This document shows, piece after piece, positions 59,015 through 64,000 of a stretch of 64,000 bases of DNA. Numbering within the stretch: position 1 is the stretch's first letter; every line of letters begins with the position of its first letter. The notes under the pieces are model-generated. The model did no database searches. It was not told where the DNA came from and worked only from the letters and a program-made list of their open reading frames with translations. Both the position numbers and the translations under genes were made by a program. Location of the stretch: the NCBI GenBank assembly GCA_033980235.1, contig CM067066.1, positions 27,875,976 through 27,939,975 on the forward strand. Direction: 5' to 3'. This DNA comes from Diadema setosum (Eukaryota; Echinodermata; Echinoidea; Diadematoida; Diadematidae).

Positions 59015-59205
59015 GACATTTGCCCTGCGACAATTACTCCCATGATATATCTGCATGCTAAGCCAAACGTAAATTCAACCCATAAACATAACCCTAACCC
59101 TCATCCTAATTCTCACATCAAACTAAACCTAAAACCCTATCACAACCCTAACCCTAAGTCCTTAGAGAAAATAAGACTGGAGCAATTGTCGCAGGAGCAA
59201 ATGTT
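59015..59205. mobile_element. Foldback element with internal telomere-like words, copy 2
   Basis: GACATTTGCCCTGCGACAAT at the left and CAATTGTCGCAGGAGCAAAT at the right are inverted. Interior AACCCTAACCCT and ACCTAAAACCCTATCAC match copy 1 at 19422. Confidence 0.8.
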
Positions 59206-59317
59206 GTGTCACCCTAACAAAGGTGTTCTTTTGCCTTTGGTTTCCCTGAAGTAAACATTGCTGCAGCTTTTGTATGCAGTCTTGATTTCTAGTCAGTTTA
59301 GGCAATTGACTTCATTA

Positions 59318-59743
59318 GGCTGCGTTCACATAGAAGTATACGGTATACAGTATTCGCTATTCGGGCACCCAGTACACCATCACCCTCACCGTCAACTTGC
59401 CATCTAATGCAGTGAGGATTTCTTCCTCCTACATCCCAGCAAATCTTATTAACAATTTCTAAACTGCATCAGAATGTCAGTCTACATGCTTATTTTTGTT
59501 AAAGGGCAAATCCAGACCAAAATTGTCATTATTTCATAAACGTGAGACGGTATACGCTGCAGGAAAATCGAACAAGCTCGATTCCCACTTTGCTACACTA
59601 TTCTATGCTATTTGGTACATTCAAATAGTGCCCTCTTATGTGAACCGGTGTTAGGAAATCCTATCGTTCGATTCAAGCTATTTGCGTGCCCTCGAAAATG
59701 AGCCCCGAATACCCAAATAGTATACTTCTATGTGAACGCAGCC
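59318..59743. mobile_element. 426 bp MITE, TTA target (PIF/Harbinger-like), copy 2
   Basis: Identical ends to copy 1 (GGCTGCGTTCACATAGAA and reverse complement), TTA on both sides. Confidence 0.92.
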
Positions 59744-60287
59744 TTATGGTGGGCAATTGTGACATCACTGCTAACACTATATAACAAAATATGATTGTCA
59801 GTTGCAGGTTATCTTAATAATTTGTTATGAGGTCAAGGGAAGAATTATCCATAAGTTTGACTTGGCACATTAGTGAACTAATCTATTTGGCTCCATCTAC
59901 TCTAATGCAGTGGATTTATCAATGATGGGCTGCAGATGTTTCGTGGAAAAAGAAGTTGAACCAATTGAGCTTCTGCCCACAAGTTTTTCAAAGTACAGTA
60001 CATCAATTACATAAAGGTGAAAATGTACAAAATAACTCTGGGTCCCGTAACCCTAGGGATCAATGATTCCCATCAATTTTGTTTTATTTTTTTTTTAGAT
60101 TTTTCCCTCTACTCCAAAGAAGATGGATGCAATAAATTTGAGCACATGCATATTGTACTGCATCATGGTTAATCAAAGGGGTGACAAATGTATGTGGTAA
60201 CTTAATCACAACATGGAGACATGATCTCCATCCCAAGAGCATGGATGACCATTGGAAGATTCTACTATTTAGCTGCTATTTGTAGCA

Positions 60288-60330
60288 TTCCCCTCCCCCC
60301 CCCCCCAAAAAAAAAAAAAAAAAAAAAAAC
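60288..60330. repeat. C-run/A-run joined tract
   Basis: C-run directly joined to a long A-run. Confidence 0.95.
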
Positions 60331-61423
60331 GAGGGAAAGAAAAAAAAATACATACGAGTGTCTGTCAACAGTTTTCGCTCTTGAATATTAGACCATAAAA
60401 AGGTTTTATTAAAGAATTGCCTGGAGAGAAGGGGGTGCTTAATCATGAGCGCAGCCAGATTTGTATCATGCGGAATGCCAAGCTGTGTGTGGCCAAACAT
60501 TCTTTCATATGCTTGGAACACCTTACAGATGAATGTAGTGATTAACATGTGGCCATGAAGAGGAGATTTTTTTCTTGACTATACAAGTCAAAACTATTTT
60601 CAGTTACTAGCATATACAACAATCAACAATTTAAAGCATTAACAATCACACATTCTATGCAACAAACTCTTTTCATCGGCGAGCCCTGTTCTACTTTTAA
60701 TGTTGAAGTGCTGCAGTACATCCTGGTAACAGCTTCATGCTAAACTACCGCTGAGCCTGATGAGGCCGACTCTTCAACAAGAATGTAAGTTCCAACGTCA
60801 GAGGAGCATATACTGTATCTCAAAGGAGGAAAAAGCAAGGGTATTTAGACCTATACACCGATGGTAGCTGTCTCTTCTCATTGGGCTTCTAATCTAACGA
60901 TGGAATGGTGCTCGGTCAGGGGCTTGTTGGGAGCTGCAACTACTCTCTCTCTCTGCCTGAGGTGATGAGTGGTGTCATAGCTCCTCAAGGTCTTCAAACG
61001 ATACTCAATGAATCCATGATCCTTGCCATACAGGTATACTCCTGAAATATAAGAATGCATTGTAAGTCAAAGCTTTTTCTTGAGTCTCAACAAATTTGAC
61101 TTTGGCACAGAGTTGACTATAACTGATGAAGATCTGATAGCAGTAGAAATACATGTAGTGGCATTCTTATGGAAGAAAACGAGAATAGGTTTATTATAAA
61201 TGAACGGCGCAACTGGCATGTTGGAACTTCCAAAAGTTACATTACATTACGTTGAAGTTCACGTTTAATATCGAACCTAAGTCATGGAATCAGGCCAATC
61301 TGCACACAACTTTATTAGACATCTATGAGAAGGTACATGAAAGATTATAAAAAAGTCCCCACATTGCCTGTATATTTGCACAATGAGTTAATTAAGAAAT
61401 AGATGCAATTTCCCTGTAAAGGC

Positions 61424-61458
61424 CATTTTTTTTTTTTTTTTGGGGGGGGGGGGGGTGG
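61424..61458. repeat. T-run/G-run joined tract
   Basis: T-run directly followed by a G-run, the reverse complement form of the C/A tracts. Confidence 0.95.
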
Positions 61459-61696
61459 GGTCATGCCCATAACCTGAAACACTTTGGGTCCTTGCCCCCT
61501 AACTAAACAAGGATGATCAACTCCTCGTTTGGTTGCTTAATTCTGTCCACTAGCTCTTGAGAAAAGTTGAAAATATTGAAGTTTTTGCAAGCTAGATGAA
61601 TAAGATACCATGTTACATGGTATGTCACTTAAGCTTTCTGCTAAAGAGGGCTAAAAAAAAGTTGTAGATCACATAAACTTACGAGTATAAACTTAC

Positions 61697-62990
61697 ATGT
61701 CCTTTTGCACCTTGTGTGGTGTCTCACAAAGTGGGGTACTGCATCGCAACAGCCTTGGCTACAACATCCTTTGCTCACTACTTGGTATCTGAATTTAAAA
61801 AGAAAGCAAGAGGAATGTTAATCGTATTCTAGGACGCAAATATATAACATCAAAAATTTGGCCCTCATTATAATCTTTTAAGGGGCTGAACTATTTTTAT
61901 GTTTTTTTTTTTCTTGGCATTAATTTCTATTGCTATTCAGTACCACTGTTTCAAGTACATTTATTGCTACTTGAGCCAGATATCAGTTAATACATATGAA
62001 AATTTCATGCAGATAGGTTCAGTGTGAATGTGCACAGTTAGTAGAAAAATTTATACAAGATGTGATTATCCATTGAACTTCATGGCACATCAACTCCCAC
62101 TTTTTTATTAATCATTGTGATGATTAAATCATAAGTATTAGGACTATAATCATATCAATATACATGTGGCCCAATGGGGCTACCAAGAAAATAAGTCAGT
62201 GTGGAGTCTTGTACGTACACTCTGTTTACATGTCTCATACAAGTATACCAGTCTTCATTAACAATGTTATACTTACCGGTCCCTTCTACTTTCTTTCTTC
62301 TTCTTCTTCTTTTTTTTTTTTTTTTTTTTTTGAGGGGGGGGGGGGCAAATTTTAGTCTGCTATTCTCTATACTTGAGAAAACAAAAAACAAAAAAAAAAT
62401 GAACAGGCAAATTACATGGTTATATATTGGATGGAAATGTAGTACAAGACATGACAATGGGAAACTGGTATTCCAGACCAATTTTCAATAATTATGATAA
62501 TATAATATATGAATAATGATAATATTTTAAATAATTGAACTTACGCTGTACAGTTTTCTGCTTCCATTTGCAACAACAAATATGCTGCAATGATCTGGGT
62601 GTGCAGATGTCTCCTCGGACCAGTCAGAACTCCTTCCCTCAGCTTTTGAAGTATCTCTTCCCCCTTGAAGTGATGTGTTTGTTGAATTCCTGGGCAAATA
62701 AGTAAAATTTAATGGCTTTATGAATAATACAAATGGCATGAGGATAGTAGCTTCCTCCAGTTTACATTATAAACTTGAAGAGTAAAATCAGTTAACATAC
62801 ATATTTGACATAAGCAACAGCTCTACTTACACAACTCAAGACTGACCATAACATGGTTTTCACTTCTGTCGATACGGCAAGTACACGGTACACATTTTTC
62901 TTAAATGCAAGTACTAACCTGTCAAGACATTCATTTTCAGAGGGAAGGACAGCTCCAAAACTGCTCCATGAAGTATCTTGAAAATCATTT
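61697..62990 (-). CDS. Possible 3' part of an unidentified gene (three exons)
   Basis: Exons 62919-62990 (donor ACAG|GTTAGT), 62545-62689 (acceptor TTGCCCAG, donor CAGC|GTAAGT) and 61697-61788 (acceptor AAATTCAG, donor ACAT|GTAAGT) fit in phase. Two frames stay open through the first two. One reads GEEILQKLREGVLTGPRRHL and continues in exon 3 as KGCCSQGCCDAVPHFVRHHT. The other is Ser/Thr-rich and stops soon in exon 3. I cannot choose and recognise no family. A further minus-strand open stretch at 60878-61045 (GKDHGFIEYRLKTL) follows a good acceptor but does not join exon 3 in frame. Confidence 0.35.
62298..62346. repeat. (TTC)n, T-run and G-run
   Basis: TTC triplets into a T-run, then GAGGGGGG, within the intron between the two possible exons. 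Confidence 0.95.
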
Positions 62991-62999
62991 CTTCAAACA

Positions 63000-64000
63000 A
63001 AATAAAACCAACCAAGCATTCAGTCTCTTAATGTAGCCTCTTATGTAATTACTAAGACTCTAGAATGTAAAATATATATAAATCAATTTCAAACTAGTCT
63101 CCCTTCATTAATCATAGTGGAAAACAACAGAATAGCTTACAGCAGGGTTAATGCAATGGAAGTCCATATAGTTGGCGCGGTGTTTCCAGCATTCGTCAAC
63201 CCTGAATTCAATGGCTAGTCGTTGACCACATCTGGTACTTTGCAATCTGGTGATCTGCACCCTCTTCGTGTGACAGAGATTGTACAGCTATCAATATCCG
63301 TCTTTGTTCTCCAAATGATGACCCCTATACACCGAGTTCCTTTAAATCACCATCACTCCCAAAGAGCTGTCATGTCTACGTCTTTATCTGGAGGAAAGTA
63401 TGAAAACACAAGGTTCAGAAATGGATTTAGAACTCATTTCCACAAGACAATAATTATGCAGTTGTTTTGGCCACACAAATACTAAGTGAGCACCAATACA
63501 AAAGCTAGTAGGCCTAATTACTTTTTTAGCTACATCAGCATATTTAATGTTAGAATTAAAGACCCAAAGATGATCTCTGCCAAATTTCAATACCGGTACC
63601 TAAGGTCACCTGTAACTTTCATAAAAAACAAAGTTGTTGAAAATAGTACCAGTCATCGTCTGCTACAAGGGGGATCGATCTCCATGATGTGTGAGCACGC
63701 TGATCTTCAGCTAGAAGTGTGATCACAGTGGACCAACACTTAACACGAACAGTACACGCATCATACTTCTTACCTAGATCTAGTACAGTAGTAGATGATT
63801 ACGACACATGACGTGGGGGCTATAGTGTACGTGGTATTCTCCCAGCTGTTTGGATGCTCGAATGTAGCGGCAAATAAAAGTCCTTTTTACTACATACAGT
63901 GTATTGCGAATGAACAATAATCATAAATCACCAAATTTCACCATTCTTTATTACCGGTACCGTACTGATCGAGATCACCATCTCATCTGGCAACACAGAC
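63000..64000. other. Window end, no supported gene
   Basis: Short frames only. A donor-like GCT|GTAAGC on the minus strand at about 63140 ends a short frame (CWKHRANYMDFHCINPA), but its phase does not fit the exon at 62990. Confidence 0.4.

Overview
The window is animal nuclear DNA: AT-rich, intron-dense, full of microsatellites, homopolymer tracts and small inverted-repeat elements, with no long uninterrupted genes. Repeat styles (foldback elements, a SINE-like repeat, interspersed telomere-like ACCCTA words) and the divergence of the one clear gene suggest a marine invertebrate, most likely a non-vertebrate deuterostome such as an echinoderm. That placement is inference.

The core is one complete gene on the minus strand, an ELMO (CED-12 family) engulfment and cell-motility protein. 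Its 19 coding exons run from the start codon at 39851 to the stop at 16002. All 18 introns have GT-AG ends and matching phases, and the joined product is 730 residues, about the usual family length. Order: Ras-binding-like N-terminus, armadillo-type helices, ELMO domain, PH domain, C-terminal proline motif for the DOCK SH3 domain. A probable non-coding first exon ends at 41242.

Region by region. 0.9-9 kb: fragments of transposon-associated genes on the minus strand (zinc knuckle, PC4-like exon pair with an internal stop, Ty3/gypsy integrase tail, HECT-like piece) between inverted-repeat elements. 9-16 kb: possible plus-strand 3' exon and 3' UTR, a long (GT)n tract and foldback elements. 16-40 kb: ELMO; its introns carry a 9-unit ~190 bp tandem array with two alternating unit types, a perfect 125 bp-arm palindrome, two TTAA-flanked elements and several other element families. 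41.3-42.6 kb: an unusual array of ACGT and ACGCGT words, duplicated in tandem, directly upstream of the likely ELMO first exon, with an inverted relative at 53.0-53.5 kb. 43-60 kb: mostly mobile-element DNA (a 1.46 kb TTAA element, a ~1.6-1.9 kb segmental duplication, two TTA-flanked elements, a TTCACTC-rich tract, a 306 bp duplication). 60.9-63 kb: a possible 3' gene end on the minus strand, unidentified.

Apart from ELMO, coding calls are fragments and are scored low. The most unusual items are the ACGT-word arrays, the giant intronic palindrome, the two-type tandem array, and a TTAA element whose empty target site survives in a neighbouring duplicate.
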